DNA from: Channallabes apus | Lineage: Eukaryota > Chordata > Actinopteri > Siluriformes > Clariidae | Length of the DNA stretch: 64,000 bases | Assembly (NCBI GenBank): GCA_030522415.1 | Contig: CM060121.1 | Span: forward strand, 15,478,142-15,542,141 | Direction: 5' to 3' | Part shown: piece by piece, positions 13,330 to 23,738 of the stretch | How the letters are laid out: each line of letters begins with the position of its first letter | How positions within the stretch are numbered: position 1 is the stretch's first letter | Notes under the pieces: generated by a model | What the model saw: the letters and a program-made list of their open reading frames with translations, nothing else | Told to the model about the DNA's origin: nothing | Databases searched by the model: none | Translations under genes and position numbers: made by a program

Positions 13330-13810
13330 CCGAGGAGGACAAAATAGAGAAATGCATTTCCTTTTTTTTTTTTTTAATTTAAATAAAATAATAGTGTATA
13401 TGCATATAGAATGAATAGTTTAATATAAACAATTAAATATGATAATGTTTTAATAATAATATAATATAAAATATATATTATAAAATTTATATATATGTAT
13501 AATAAAATCTTATAATATAACTATACAAATTATAAATATATATTATATACACATATTTCATTAGATTAATAATTAAATAGAGAAATGCTTTTTTCTTACA
13601 CAAAAACTTCAAGCTTGCTGAATAATTACAAAGGCAGGCAAGTGATCAGGTGGTTTCTTTATTAAATTTAGTTAAATTATTATTTAAAATTATTCACATT
13701 AAATTATTAAATTAAAGATCTGACACTGTAAGAAAGCATAACATGGTAAGCAAACCAACTAATAACATAACGAGGCAAGCAAGTAAATAAAGTCCTTTAA
13801 ATGATATACA
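13330..13810. other. AT-rich intergenic sequence
   Basis: Upstream of dhps. The stretch 13430-13560 is almost only A and T (TATAATATAAAATATATATT-like low-complexity sequence). No gene seen. Confidence 0.5.
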
Positions 13811-14130
13811 GCACCGTGAAAAAGTATGTGATCCTGTTTTATTTTGCATATTTGACACACTTTATTGATTCACATCATCAAACAAATTTGAATGTTACAC
13901 AAATATAACCCGAATTAATTCAAAATGCAGTTTTTCAATATTGATTTCAGTTATTAAAATAAAAAATCTGTCCAAACCTACCTGGCCTTAGATGTATGTG
14001 AAAAAGTAATTTCATAAAACTATGTCAGAAGTAAAAATCAGTGGTAAAAGGAAGCCATGAATGAACTTTAATTTTAGCTAGAGTTAAGTTAAATTTCATT
14101 CGCTACACCCATGCCTGATGGGTGTCCATC

Positions 14131-15859
14131 CAGTGGTGTCAAAAGTATTCACATTCATTACTTGAGTAGATGTATAGATACTATGGTTTAAAAAGAATTC
14201 TTTAGAAGTTGAAGTATCAACTCAAGCTTTTTACTTAAGTAAAAGTGTAAAAGTACTGGTTTCAAAACTACTTAAAGTATAAAAGTAAAAGTAATGTGAG
14301 GGGGGAAAAAGCATTTAAGGATAAAAGCATAGGCTGTGCCACGGGCCTATATACTACTGTACACTAACACCTCATTAAAAAAAAAAGAAAAGAAAAATGT
14401 GTTGTTGTTTTTTTGTTGTATTTTTTAAAAGCCATAGTGATCAGTTCCCCCTCATGTTTGTGTTTCCTTCTGGCTCTCCCTTTTAGTTATGCTGTCATAG
14501 TTAGTCCTGCCGGAGTCCCTGCTTGCACTCTACAGTAAATATACATTCACATTAGACATTGTGACTGTGACCATACCTAATTGCAATCTCTCCTCCTCTT
14601 CTCTTCCTCCCCCTCTTTCTCTTTCCTCTCTCCCCCTGTCTCCCCCTTTCACTCTTTCTCTCTCTCTCTCTGTCGAGCTACACATGTGGTTCCTGAGCTG
14701 CCAGTGATCCAGACTCCCTCTGCCCTCCGGACCTGTCTGGTCCATCCTGGTGCCCGGTTTCTGGTTGGAGGTCTCATCGCATGGATGCCCCGTGTGTCTC
14801 TTTAGGATGCGTCTGGTGTCTGGGGATGATTCTATCTACTTAGAAGATGGTTCTGGCCTCGACTGGTGTGGTCAGCTGTTTCTCTGAGGACTTGACAATT
14901 CGATAGTTCAGGACTGGACCTTTCTACAAGTCTATCTGAGTCTCGAATAACTACTGGACTCCATTTTACATCAAGTATTATAACATCAATTAACATCAAC
15001 TATTATAGCTGAACCTAACACTTAACACTGTATAAATGCAGATAATTTCCTGCTATCTGTTTCACCCAGATGAGGATGGGTTCCCTGTCGAGTCTGGTTC
15101 CTCTCAAGGTTTCTTCCTATTACCGTCTCAGGGAGTTTTTCCTTGCCACTGTCGCCCTCGGGCTTGCTCGCCAGGGAATATCTGAACATTTTGATTCATA
15201 CACATTCACATTCCATACAAACTTAAATAATTCTTTTGATTGTGTAAAGCTGTTTTGAGACAATGTCAATTGTTAAAAGCGCTATACAAATAAAACTGAA
15301 TTGAATTGAATTGAATTTGGGATACTGTATATGGCAATTGAAAAAGAATGCATTTTAGTACAATGCAAATACATTAGCGAACCATATATGTGCACTACTG
15401 AGCATTAACCTGTTTTATGGAAAAGAATATATGATAACTAGTTGCCTATAAGTATTTTAATAGTGCAAAAAGACAGACTTCAGAGGCATGTCATCAGTAA
15501 CCTTTATTGGAATGTAAATATACATCCAAGCTTAGCTGCAGGAATCTGTGAGGGCAACATACAAGAAAATTAGTGTACCCAGGGCACGCTTAGTAACAAT
15601 TACCCTTGTTTGATTTTTTACAATAAACATTAGTGCTGTCAGAATGAATGATTAATCCAAGTGATTAATAAAAATATATATATATAATTACCGTTACCTT
15701 CCTGGTGCTGTTACTGGTGCTTGGTTGTGACATTTCGCTCGAATCTTAAGTTTCTATTAAGTCGGCTGAAAAATAATTACTCCAGTAAAGTATAGATACC
15801 CAAAATTTCTACTTAAGTAAGGTAACGAAGTATTTGTACTTTGTTACTTGACACCTCTG
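14131..15859. mobile_element. hAT-like non-autonomous element, copy 1
   Basis: Same ends as the copies at 42048-42644 and 28641-36066: CAGTGGTGTCAAAAGTATTC at the left and GTTACTTGACACCTCTG at the right. It is about 850 bp once the LINE piece at 14441-15318 is taken out. The flanks (TGTCCATC and TTACTATC) agree at only five of eight bases, so the duplication is decayed or lost. No transposase. Confidence 0.8.
14441..15318 (+). mobile_element. LINE 3' UTR fragment inserted in hAT copy 1
   Basis: Same family as the 3' end at 6850-7170: the words CCTTCTGGCTCTCCCTTTTA, GGTTCCTCTCAAGGTTTCTT and GCTATACAAATAAAACTGAA are shared. It ends in a GAATT repeat at about 15294-15318. The uninterrupted hAT sequence, seen in copy 3 near 34150, defines both borders. 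A CT-rich tract lies at 14590-14670. Confidence 0.8.
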
Positions 15860-16079
15860 TTACTATCAGTATCAAATCAAGAAATAAACTCTATCTGACA
15901 AAGTGAAGCACACTAAAAGATCTTTAAAAAGGCAACATGATCAAAGGGATTTCACGAAAACATGAGAAACAAAGTTCAGTAACTGACATGTATAAGCCTG
16001 AAAAGGGTCAAAAAATAAAATGAGGAAAGAGCAAATACTTTTTCAATGTCACAGATTGAAACAACACAAATCATAAAAT

Positions 16080-16875
16080 TAAAGTGAAGGGAGTATGCAG
16101 TTTGCTAAATTATTTACAATTAAAATATTTTTTAATCAAACAGCTGCCATCAGATGTTACCTAGTTGAACAGAGTCTACAGTATATTTCCAAAAGCATAT
16201 GGAACCGTCTGATCACTGTACCCCTATGATTGTGTTTTCCCCTACACAATTACATTAGATGTCTTTGTTTGCTATATCATATTACATTTTCCTTTACTTA
16301 AACCTGTTTCAACAAACCAAACACCAGGGGCTTAAAGCAAACTGCTTAAGGACCTAGTTTACAAGGTCAAAGTGGAAGAACTGAAACACCATCTCCAGGG
16401 CATCCAACGAATCTCCACTGCTATGCTGCAAAATCTAGTGGAAAGCCTTCCCATAAGAGTGAAGGTCATTATTACTGCAATAGGGCCTGAATCTGGGGGT
16501 GGGGGTTGGGGGGGTTTAAAAACAGGTGATCGGCTTCACAAATATTTCACCATAGAGCGTATCCTCAATTTCATTGTCACATCTCAATATGAAAGTCGAG
16601 TTTTTAAGCTTGAGTTTACACTAAAACAGGACCATTCAAGCAGTTCTGTGGGTGGAAAGACCTTGTTTATGAGAAAGGTCAGAAAAGAATGGCCAGACTG
16701 GTTTAAGCTGGCAGGGAGTAACATCTTTATAAGCACCGAGCTTTACCTTGTAGTTATTGAGGTAGTATTATGTTGGACCTGTACATTAATTCAAACTTAT
16801 GTCCTTCCAAAAAAATATGAACAGCAATGCCATTATTTTCATTTTTGCTACACACTGGAAACATTAGAGTTTAAA
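16080..16875. other. Intergenic sequence with a possible Tc1-like tail
   Basis: The segment 16360-16510 contains CAAAATCTAGTGGAAAGCCT, which resembles the C-terminal end of fish Tc1 transposases (reading LQNLVESLPIRV). The 178-codon frame at 16372-16908 is otherwise without recognisable features and I do not call it a gene. Confidence 0.35.
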
Positions 16876-17118
16876 CTCATTCATTCATTCATTCTCTATA
16901 CCGCTTAATCCTGTGTTCAGGGTCGCGGGGGACCTGGAGCCTATCCCAGGAGACTTCGGGCACTAGGCGGGGTACACCCTGGACAGGGTGCCAATCCATC
17001 GCAGGGCACACACACATACACACACTCACACACCCAATCACACACTACGGGCAATTTAGGAACACCAATTAGCCTTTGGACTGTGGGAGGAAACCGGAGT
17101 ACCCGGAGGAAACCGAGT
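16876..17118 (-). repeat. SINE, head missing
   Basis: Plus-strand reading starts with CATTCATTCATTCATT, then TCTATACCGCTTAATCCTGT, GGAGCCTATCCCAGGAGACT and CCAATCCATCGCAGGGCACA, and stops at GGAAACCGGAGTACCCGGAG. It is the same repeat as 17908-18277 but lacks the tRNA-like head. Sense strand is minus. Confidence 0.8.
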
Positions 17119-17119
17119 T

Positions 17120-17905
17120 TAAACTCAAAAGATGAATTTGAGACGATTAATCAAGATTTCAGCTTTCATATCCTGATACTTATACCAGACGCCCCAGAAA
17201 GCAAACACGCCCATGATCTATGGCATTTATATCATAATAATGAAATAAATTACACTGTTCCACAGGTTTCTTAGCTTTATCTATCTTGATTGCAATCATA
17301 ATGCATTTTGCATTTTGTTTTTTAGATTTCTTTAGAGTGCTTTCAGTGGACATTATAATGTGCTGAAGGGTGAGGGTGAGATAAAGATAATATCCAGCCG
17401 AGAAAATTAATAGATATGACATCAGTCCTACAAGAAACACAATAACAAAACAACTTGTCATCCAAAAAGTGTCAGGTAGAGCATGTGGATTCACTTGTGA
17501 CAAGTGCACTGAAACCAAGCACATATCTTAGCTTTTCATTTGTTTGAGTTCATGTGTACTTGTACTAGACAAACATATTTTACATATGATGTCAAACAAG
17601 ACCTGACTATGATCCAGGACAACTGGCATCACTGCTCCAACTCAAATTATAAATTGGTGAGTGAAATCTTTATTTACTCTGTTTCTGCACAAAGTGGATA
17701 AATCTCAACTACAGAGCTGAACTAAAACACAGTATTTATAATGAAAAATATGTAACAGTTTTTTCCCCCTCCCCATGTAGCCCCCAACAACAAATGTTTG
17801 GATACACCAGACCTGAAGAATAAGCTGGTTGAATTAATCTCAGTAGTTTGAGGTTTATATTTGGAATGGGCATTGTAGTCATGTAGAAGGCTACATGTAG
17901 AAGGT
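17120..17905. other. Intergenic sequence with one unexplained membrane-like frame
   Basis: The minus-strand frame 17180-17524 (114 codons) contains a long hydrophobic stretch, FVIVFLVGLMSYLLIFSAGY, followed by lysine-rich sequence. A possible splice acceptor (TTGTTATTGTGTTTCTTGTAG on the minus strand, about 17435-17455) cuts into it. I do not recognise the protein. It may be an exon relic or chance. Confidence 0.2.
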
Positions 17906-17907
17906 AT

Positions 17908-18035
17908 AAGCTCATTCATTCATTCATCTTCTATACCGCTTTATCCTGTATTATGGTCGCGGGGACTTGGAGCCTATCCCAGGAGACTCTGGGCACAAGG
18001 CAGGGTACCCTGGACAGCGTGCCAATCCATCGCAG

Positions 18036-18073
<38 letters not shown>

Positions 18074-18277
18074 GGTAAATTTGGGAACGCCAATTAGCCT
18101 AATCTGCATGTCTTTGGACTGTGGGAGGAAATCGGAGTACCCGGAGGAAACCCACCAAGCACGGGCAGAACATGCAAACTCCATGCACACAGAGACGGGA
18201 ATCGAGCCTGGCCGGGAAATCGAACCCAGACCCTGGAGGTGGCGACAGTGCTAACCACTACACCACCGTGCTGCCTG
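17908..18277 (-). repeat. tRNA-derived SINE, full length
   Basis: On the minus strand it starts GGCAGCACGGTGGTGTAGTG (box A region), has box B GGGTTCGAT, the body word CTCCCACAGTCCAAAGACAT, an internal TG/CA run (18040-18070 on the plus strand) and ends in an ATGA-type tail. Neighbouring copies are at 16876-17118, 47762-47915 and 51606-51800. Confidence 0.85.
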
Positions 18278-18342
18278 GTATAAGACCAATTAAAGGTCAC
18301 CAATTAAAAGCACTGAAGAAGTGCACATTATTAAGCAAGCAA

Positions 18343-19690
18343 TATGGGAAAGAAAAAGGATCTCTCTGCTGCCAAAAAGCGTCAAATAGTGCAATACCTT
18401 GGACAAGGTATGAAAACATTAGATATTTCCCGAAAACTTAAGCGTGATCATCATACTGTGAAGATGTTTGTGGCTGACGGGTTCATGCAGATAAAGGCAG
18501 AATGAGGAAGGTTTCTTCCAGACAAATTCATCGGATTAAGAGAACAGCTGCAAAAAAGACCATTACAAAGCAGCAAACAGGTATTTGAAACTGCTGGTGC
18601 CTCTGGAGTCCCATTCAAAAGTTTTAGATCACTTGCAAATATCTTTGTTTTTGTTTAGTGATTTATTTTCTACATTCTACAACAATACTGGGGATTTCAA
18701 AACTATAAAATAACACATATGGGATTAGGTAATTACGTAACAACAACAAAAACAACAGTTATTAGTTGTTATTTTAAGACACAGAGGTCAGCCTTTCTGT
18801 AATAGTTCGTGCAAGAACAGTATTTAAGTCAAGTGCATTTGAAAAATCCGTCAAGCACCATAATGAAACTGTCTCTCATGAAGGCCATCCCTGGAGGGCG
18901 AGACCAAAACCTACCTCTGCTGCAGACGAGAAGTTCATTTAGAGTTATCAGCCTGAAAAATTACCAATTAACAGCACCTAAGATTAGAGGCGTTATGAAG
19001 TCTTTACAGAGCAGAAGTAGCAGACACATCTCAATATCAACTGTTCAAAGGAGATTAATGCATGTTTTGGACGCCTTCAGCATTCCTTTACAATGTAGAA
19101 AGAAATAAAAATCAGGAACCATCATGGAGTTAGAAAGTGATCTAAAACTTTTGAACGGTAGTGTACATGAAAACTAGTCTTATTTAGTGATGAGTGTTGT
19201 GCAACCCTGGATGGGCCAGGTGGATGGAGTAGTGGATGGTTGGTGGATGGCCACCATGTCCCAACAAGGCTGTGACGTCAACAAGGAGGTGGTGGGGTCT
19301 TGTTTTGGGCCAGTATCATGGGGAGAGAGCTGGTACTGTAGGCCCCTTTAGGGTTCCTGAAGGTGTGAAAATGACCTCGGCAAAGTATATAGAGTTTTTG
19401 ACTTTCTTCCATGGTACAAAAAGAAGAACCGTCCCTTTTGTAGCAAAATCTTCATGCATAACAATGAGAACCCCATTGAGAACCTTTGGAGCATCCTCAA
19501 GCAAAAGATCTAGGATAGGAGGCAGTTCACATCAAAACAGCAGCTCTGGGAGGCTATTCTGACATCCTGTAAAAACATTCAAGGAGAAACTGTCCAAAAA
19601 CTCCCAAGTTCAATGGATGCAAGAATTGTGAAGGTGATATCAAAGAAGGGGTCCTATGTTAAGACGCAACATGCCCTGTTAGGATGTTTT
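18343..19690 (+). mobile_element. Tc1-like element, broken, with nested insertion
   Basis: The transposase N-terminus begins MGKKKDLSAAKKRQIVQYLG at 18343 and continues to about 18605. The remainder resumes at about 19206 with LDGPGGWSSGW-type sequence and runs to about 19665, including NPIENLWSILKQKI. The catalytic core before the glutamate is largely lost, and stops and shifts are present. The gap is filled by another small element at 18606-19166. A non-coding 3' end with AATTTGGAACGCAGTG follows near 19980-20000. Confidence 0.75.
18606..19166 (+). mobile_element. Small Tc1-like element nested in another
   Basis: The ends are inverted: CATTCAAAAGTTTTAGATCA at the left and TGATCTAAAACTTTTGAACG at the right. 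The frame 18809-19108 holds a fragment of Tc1 DNA-binding region (QLTAPKIR and SRHISISTVQRRL) without a catalytic part. It interrupts the Tc1-like element at 18343-19690. Confidence 0.65.
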
Positions 19691-20009
19691 TGATTTAAAT
19701 AACTTTTGATTTCACTAAATATGACCTCATAATGCTGCAAATTCAACAAAAGCCTATTTTCAGTTCTTTACAACCTATAAAATGTTTTAACTGTGTTTTG
19801 CATAATAATTTGGAACAGTGCGTTTTTATTTATTTTTATTTTTGTATTTTTTTTTTTAATATTATCATTAGGAGGTTTGTTCAATAAAATTTTTATTATA
19901 CGGTTGATGACATGAAAATTATACTGACTGTCATTTGCATTGACTAATTATGAAAATCAGAGAAAGATATCATTTGCGTAATAATTTGGAACGCAGTGTA
20001 ATTGAAATT

Positions 20010-20696
20010 GTTTTGTAGGCGCCACAGTGGAGTGGGCGCCATAATCGTCTGGGGTGCTTTTTCCTTCAGTGGAACAATGGAGCTTCAGGAAGTGCAGGGG
20101 CGACAAACGCTGGCTATGTCCAGATGTTGCAGAGAGCATTCCTCATGACTTAGTGCACTCGTCTGTGTGGTAACGACTGGGTTTTTCAACAGGACAACGC
20201 TACAGTACACAATGCCCGCAGGACAAGGGACTTCTTCCAGGAGAATATCACTCTTTTGGCCCATCCTGCGTCTTCCCCTGATCTAAATCCAATTGAGAAC
20301 CTTTGCGGATATATGGCAAGAGAAGTTTGCAAAAATGGACAACAGTTCCAAACAGTAGATGCCCTTCGTGCGGCTGTCTTCACCACTTGGAGAAATGTTC
20401 CCACTCACCTCATGGAAACGCTTGCATCAAGCATGCCGCAACGAATTATTGAAGTGATAAACAATAACGGTGGAGCTACTCATTACTGAGTTCATGCTTG
20501 GAAGTTTGATTTCTGTTTTTGGCGGTGTTTATGGGTTTTTTGGAAGTGTGGTCCTAAACTTTTGATCAGCTGTAAAACACCCTGTTTCAGTTTAATTGTT
20601 GTTTTCATTAAATTGCATGCTCAAAAAATATTTTGTCTCACTCCCATATTTTTTGCAATTTTTCAAGTGGTCTTAAACTTTTCATCGGGACTGTAT
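20010..20696 (+). mobile_element. 3' half of a further Tc1-like element
   Basis: C-terminal transposase sequence with the second aspartate region (FFQQDNATVHNARR, one frame) and LNPIENLCGYMAREV in the frame ending at 20489. The 3' end is CTTAAACTTTTCATCGGGACTGT. The helix-turn-helix half is absent, and frames change within the remaining part. Confidence 0.7.
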
Positions 20697-20699
20697 TAG

Positions 20700-22231
20700 G
20701 CTTTTACTAAAGTATGAGTGAAGAAATTATTAATTGAACGAGATGTGTTTAAATCAAACCAGAACTTTTGTTTGTGCAGAATAACAGAACACAGTCACAA
20801 GAATAAAAATCTTTATTTCTCTATTAAATCCCCTGCTACACTAAAGCACCAAGCACAGCATTTGAGTAGTGCTTGGATACCATCAAGGTAGAAAATCTTT
20901 TCAAGATGCTGGGGCCATGATTGGACTACCTGCTTTACATTTGAAAATGCCGGCCTCCCAGGAACTCCTTTAATGGCCAAAATATGTACTGTTCTCTCTT
21001 TTATTTTCAAAATTCTTGAAAGGACTGTTTATAACCAGATGTTTCTTTATCTCTCATAGAACAACCTTAATGGTCCCAACCAATCAGGATTCAAAGTGGA
21101 ACATTCCATAGAGACTGCCATCTGTCAGTCACCTCCATACTGCTAGATTACCTAAACTATCATCTGTAATAGTCCTCCTGGACATGTCATCTGCATTTGA
21201 CAGGGTGAAAGACAAAATTCTATTTTCTATATCTACAAGCTTTGCAATCTGTGGAACAGCGTGGCAATGGTTTGCTTTCTACCTAGAAGACAGGTCTAAT
21301 GTGGTGACAGGAAAAGGATCCACATCTGCCAACGCAGACTCTCTACTGGTGTCCCACAGGGTTCAGTACTTGGTTCTCTTCTGTTCTCCCTCTATACCCG
21401 GTCTCTTGGTAAGGTCATATCATCGCGTGGCTTTTCATACTATTGTTATGCAGATGACACGCAACTTATCTGTACTCATCCTGGATGGTAGCTCATCGGC
21501 TGATGTTCAATCTGAGTAAAGATCTTGTGATCTCCCTGGACAACAATCAGACACTGGTCGCAATCTTGTGGTAAGTGTGGACAATCATCTGTCATTTTCC
21601 GCACACATTGCTAAACTTACTCACTCTTATCGCTTTCTTCTTTACAACATCAAAAGAATCCATCCATTTTTTTTCTTCACAGGCTACATAGGCTTGTTTA
21701 GTCCCTTGTTATTTCAAGACTGCACTACTGAAACTTACTCCTGCCTCTGTCTACTATTCATTCTCCACAGCTGATCCAGAATGCAGCTGCACGTCTTGAT
21801 TTCAGCATTCCCAAGTTCTCCCACATCACCCCGATTCTCCACACCCTGCACTGGCTTTCTGTAGCTGCCCACGTCAAATTCAAAACCCTGATGCTTGTCT
21901 ACAAAGCTAAAACTTACCCAGCACACACTTACCTCTCAGCTCTAATCACACCACACACCGCATCACATTCCCTCCGATCCTCCAGCGCTGCTCGCCTGTT
22001 CACACCATCTCTCCGGGATCAAGGGAGACATTCATCTAGACTATTTTCTGTTCTGGCACCTAGCAGGTGGAATGAACTTCCTCTAGGTGTCCATATAGAG
22101 TCTTTGACTTTAAATGACGACGCAAGACATATTTTTTTTCCTAAGTACTTGGACTAAAAAAATCCCCTCCTCAACTGTGGCTGACTGACAGCACTTAGTT
22201 AGTAACCTTGTAACCCATTGTAAGTATCTAT
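20700..22231 (+). mobile_element. LINE reverse-transcriptase relic
   Basis: From about 21010 to 22160 scattered pieces read as a non-LTR reverse transcriptase and its C-terminal region: ISISTSFAICGTAWQWFAFY, a [13 protein letters not shown] block near 21350, YADDTQL near 21450, and PILHTLHWLSVAAHVKFKTL near 21830-21890. Frames change many times. The gypsy element at 22237 is inserted just downstream. The first 300 bases show only low similarity. Confidence 0.7.
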
Positions 22232-22236
22232 CCAAT

Positions 22237-22802
22237 TGTCATGCCCGAGCCTCCTCAGTCCCGGAGAGAAAGATCCGGCTCGCCGGATTACTGAGCCGTG
22301 GCTTTGTCTCCCCCTAGTGTGTCCACGTATGTCATTACTCACCTCAATTAACTAACTCAGATCACCTGCGCACACCTCACCTGCCTCCCTATTTAACCCC
22401 AGCCGAACCCACACCACACTGTCTGGTCACCGTTGTATTACCACTCACTAACATGTGTATGTCTTTCTACTCCCCCCAGGTTTGAAGCGGTATCTGCAGG
22501 CGAAGTCAGGCGAAGCGAGACAGCTTCGCCGTCCAAGTAATATCCTCTGAGGACACAGAGAAGTTTTGTTTCCTTTTTGTTATGTTTTTCCGAAATGACA
22601 TTCTTGGTTGAATTTTAGTTCGAGTTTAAACCGCCTGCAGACCGCGCCTGGATATCGGCGTAGTGAACGCCTGGTTAATATTCATTACTGTGAAGAGTCT
22701 CTGAGACGTTTTCTTTTGAGGCAAAGCACAAAATAAAGACTATACTTTCCTGCACTTGCGTTGACGTGTGTGTGCTTTATACAGTGGGAGAGAACCATGA
22801 CA
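22237..22802 (+). repeat. 5' LTR of gypsy element 1
   Basis: Holds a TATA-like box TATTTAA at 22390-22396. The word GTCTGGTCA at 22421-22429 starts 31 bases below it, where transcription should begin. The last six bases of the LTR already contain the gag start codon (22797). Confidence 0.93.
22390..22429 (+). promoter_or_regulatory. LTR promoter and self-primer word, element 1
   Basis: TATTTAA at 22390 and, 31 bases on, GTCTGGTCA (22421-22429). The RNA should start at or near 22420, putting this word at its 5' end. The start site is inferred from TATA spacing. Confidence 0.65.
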
Positions 22803-23738
22803 GATGACCAGACCTCTAATCATCGAAACGCAGCAGGAACACCCCTACCGAGGGATACACTGCCCATGATGGATTACATCCGCCGGCAGCAGGGACAGAT
22901 GGACAGCCTGGCCCGAGCCATTAATGACTTGGCTCATAGTGTCCGGGACATCGCCACGGGCCAGTCACCCCCCCCGGCGGGGTCCCCACGCCGCGCACGA
23001 TCCCCCCCACGAGCAGCACCCCCTGAACGCTACGCGGGGGACCCCGAGGCATGTAAAAAATTTCTTCTAGCCTGCGAGCTCTATTTCGTGGATTACCCGG
23101 ACCTGGACGACCAAGGGAAGGTCAGATTCGTCACCCAACGGCTCACAGGGCCAGCCATGGACTGGGCCACGGCCCTGTGGAGCGCGGGCGGTCGGGAGAC
23201 GTGCGACTATGGGCGGTTCTTACGGGCCTTCCGCGCGGTGTTTGACCACCCTGATCAGGGAAGGAGTGGAGAACAACAATTATTGAGAATAAGACAAGGA
23301 CAAACCACCGTGGCGGAATATGCTGTCCGCTTTAAGATCCTGGCGGCTGAAAGCGAGTGGTGCGAGAAGAGCCTGCTCGCCCGTTTTCGTGATGGACTGC
23401 ATCCGGACATCCAGCTGGAACTGGCCTGCAGAGATGCAGAGATGGACCTTGATGACAGTATCCAGCTGGCTATTAAACTAGACCAACATCTCCGCAGTCA
23501 AAGACGGCAGCCCTCGACACGGACGGCAGGGGGCAGTCTCAACCCGCGCCAACGCCCCAACCGCCCCAAGAGCCCTACAGAGTCGCACGAGAAATCAGCC
23601 GCGGAGCCCATGGACGTGGGCACCTCCCGGCTGTCCGCGCAAGAAAGACGCCGCCGGTTCACGACAGGCCTGTGCCTGTATTGCGGAGGAGAAGGACACC
23701 TCATAAAGGACTGTCCTATTATACCCAAAGTACAGTAA
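22797..23738 (+). CDS. gag: gag protein of gypsy element 1
   Basis: Structural protein that should coat the element RNA in a cytoplasmic particle. 313 residues from the ATG at 22797, inside the LTR end; an upstream in-frame ATG at 22761 is also in the LTR. The middle carries the retrotransposon capsid fold region ([20 protein letters not shown] through SEYAV-like blocks near ERSLLAR). The C-terminus has one zinc knuckle, [14 protein letters not shown], with CX2CX4HX4C spacing. A proline- and arginine-rich linker lies at about residues 55-80. The stop at 23736 overlaps pol by 67 bases. Confidence 0.92.
   Translation: MTDDQTSNHRNAAGTPLPRDTLPMMDYIRRQQGQMDSLARAINDLAHSVRDIATGQSPPPAGSPRRARSPPRAAPPERYAGDPEACKKFLLACELYFVDYPDLDDQGKVRFVTQRLTGPAMDWATALWSAGGRETCDYGRFLRAFRAVFDHPDQGRSGEQQLLRIRQGQTTVAEYAVRFKILAAESEWCEKSLLARFRDGLHPDIQLELACRDAEMDLDDSIQLAIKLDQHLRSQRRQPSTRTAGGSLNPRQRPNRPKSPTESHEKSAAEPMDVGTSRLSAQERRRRFTTGLCLYCGGEGHLIKDCPIIPKVQ
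22803..22815 (+). promoter_or_regulatory. Primer-binding site of element 1
   Basis: TGACCAGAC at 22805-22813, two bases past the 5' LTR, is the exact complement of GTCTGGTCA at 22421-22429. No match to a tRNA 3' end such as TGG at the LTR border is seen. The site lies inside gag codons 3-6. Confidence 0.7.

Larger units (their letters stand above)
13811..16080 (+). mobile_element. Tc1-like relic split by a hAT insertion
   Basis: The left part (13811-14130) starts with a Tc1-type terminal sequence, GCACCGTGAAAAAGTATGTG. The right part (15860-16080) resembles the leader and the N-terminal transposase region of the Tc1 element at 41764-43990 (for example CATGTATAAGCCTGAAAAGG opposite its ATCTATCAGTCTGGTAAAGG). 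The middle is hAT copy 1. The rest of the transposase is missing. Confidence 0.55.

Noticed and set aside
17908..18277. CRISPR-like or protein-coding reading of this repeat
   Set aside because: It is a tRNA-headed SINE with a CA run; CRISPR arrays do not occur in such genomes and the frames are chance.
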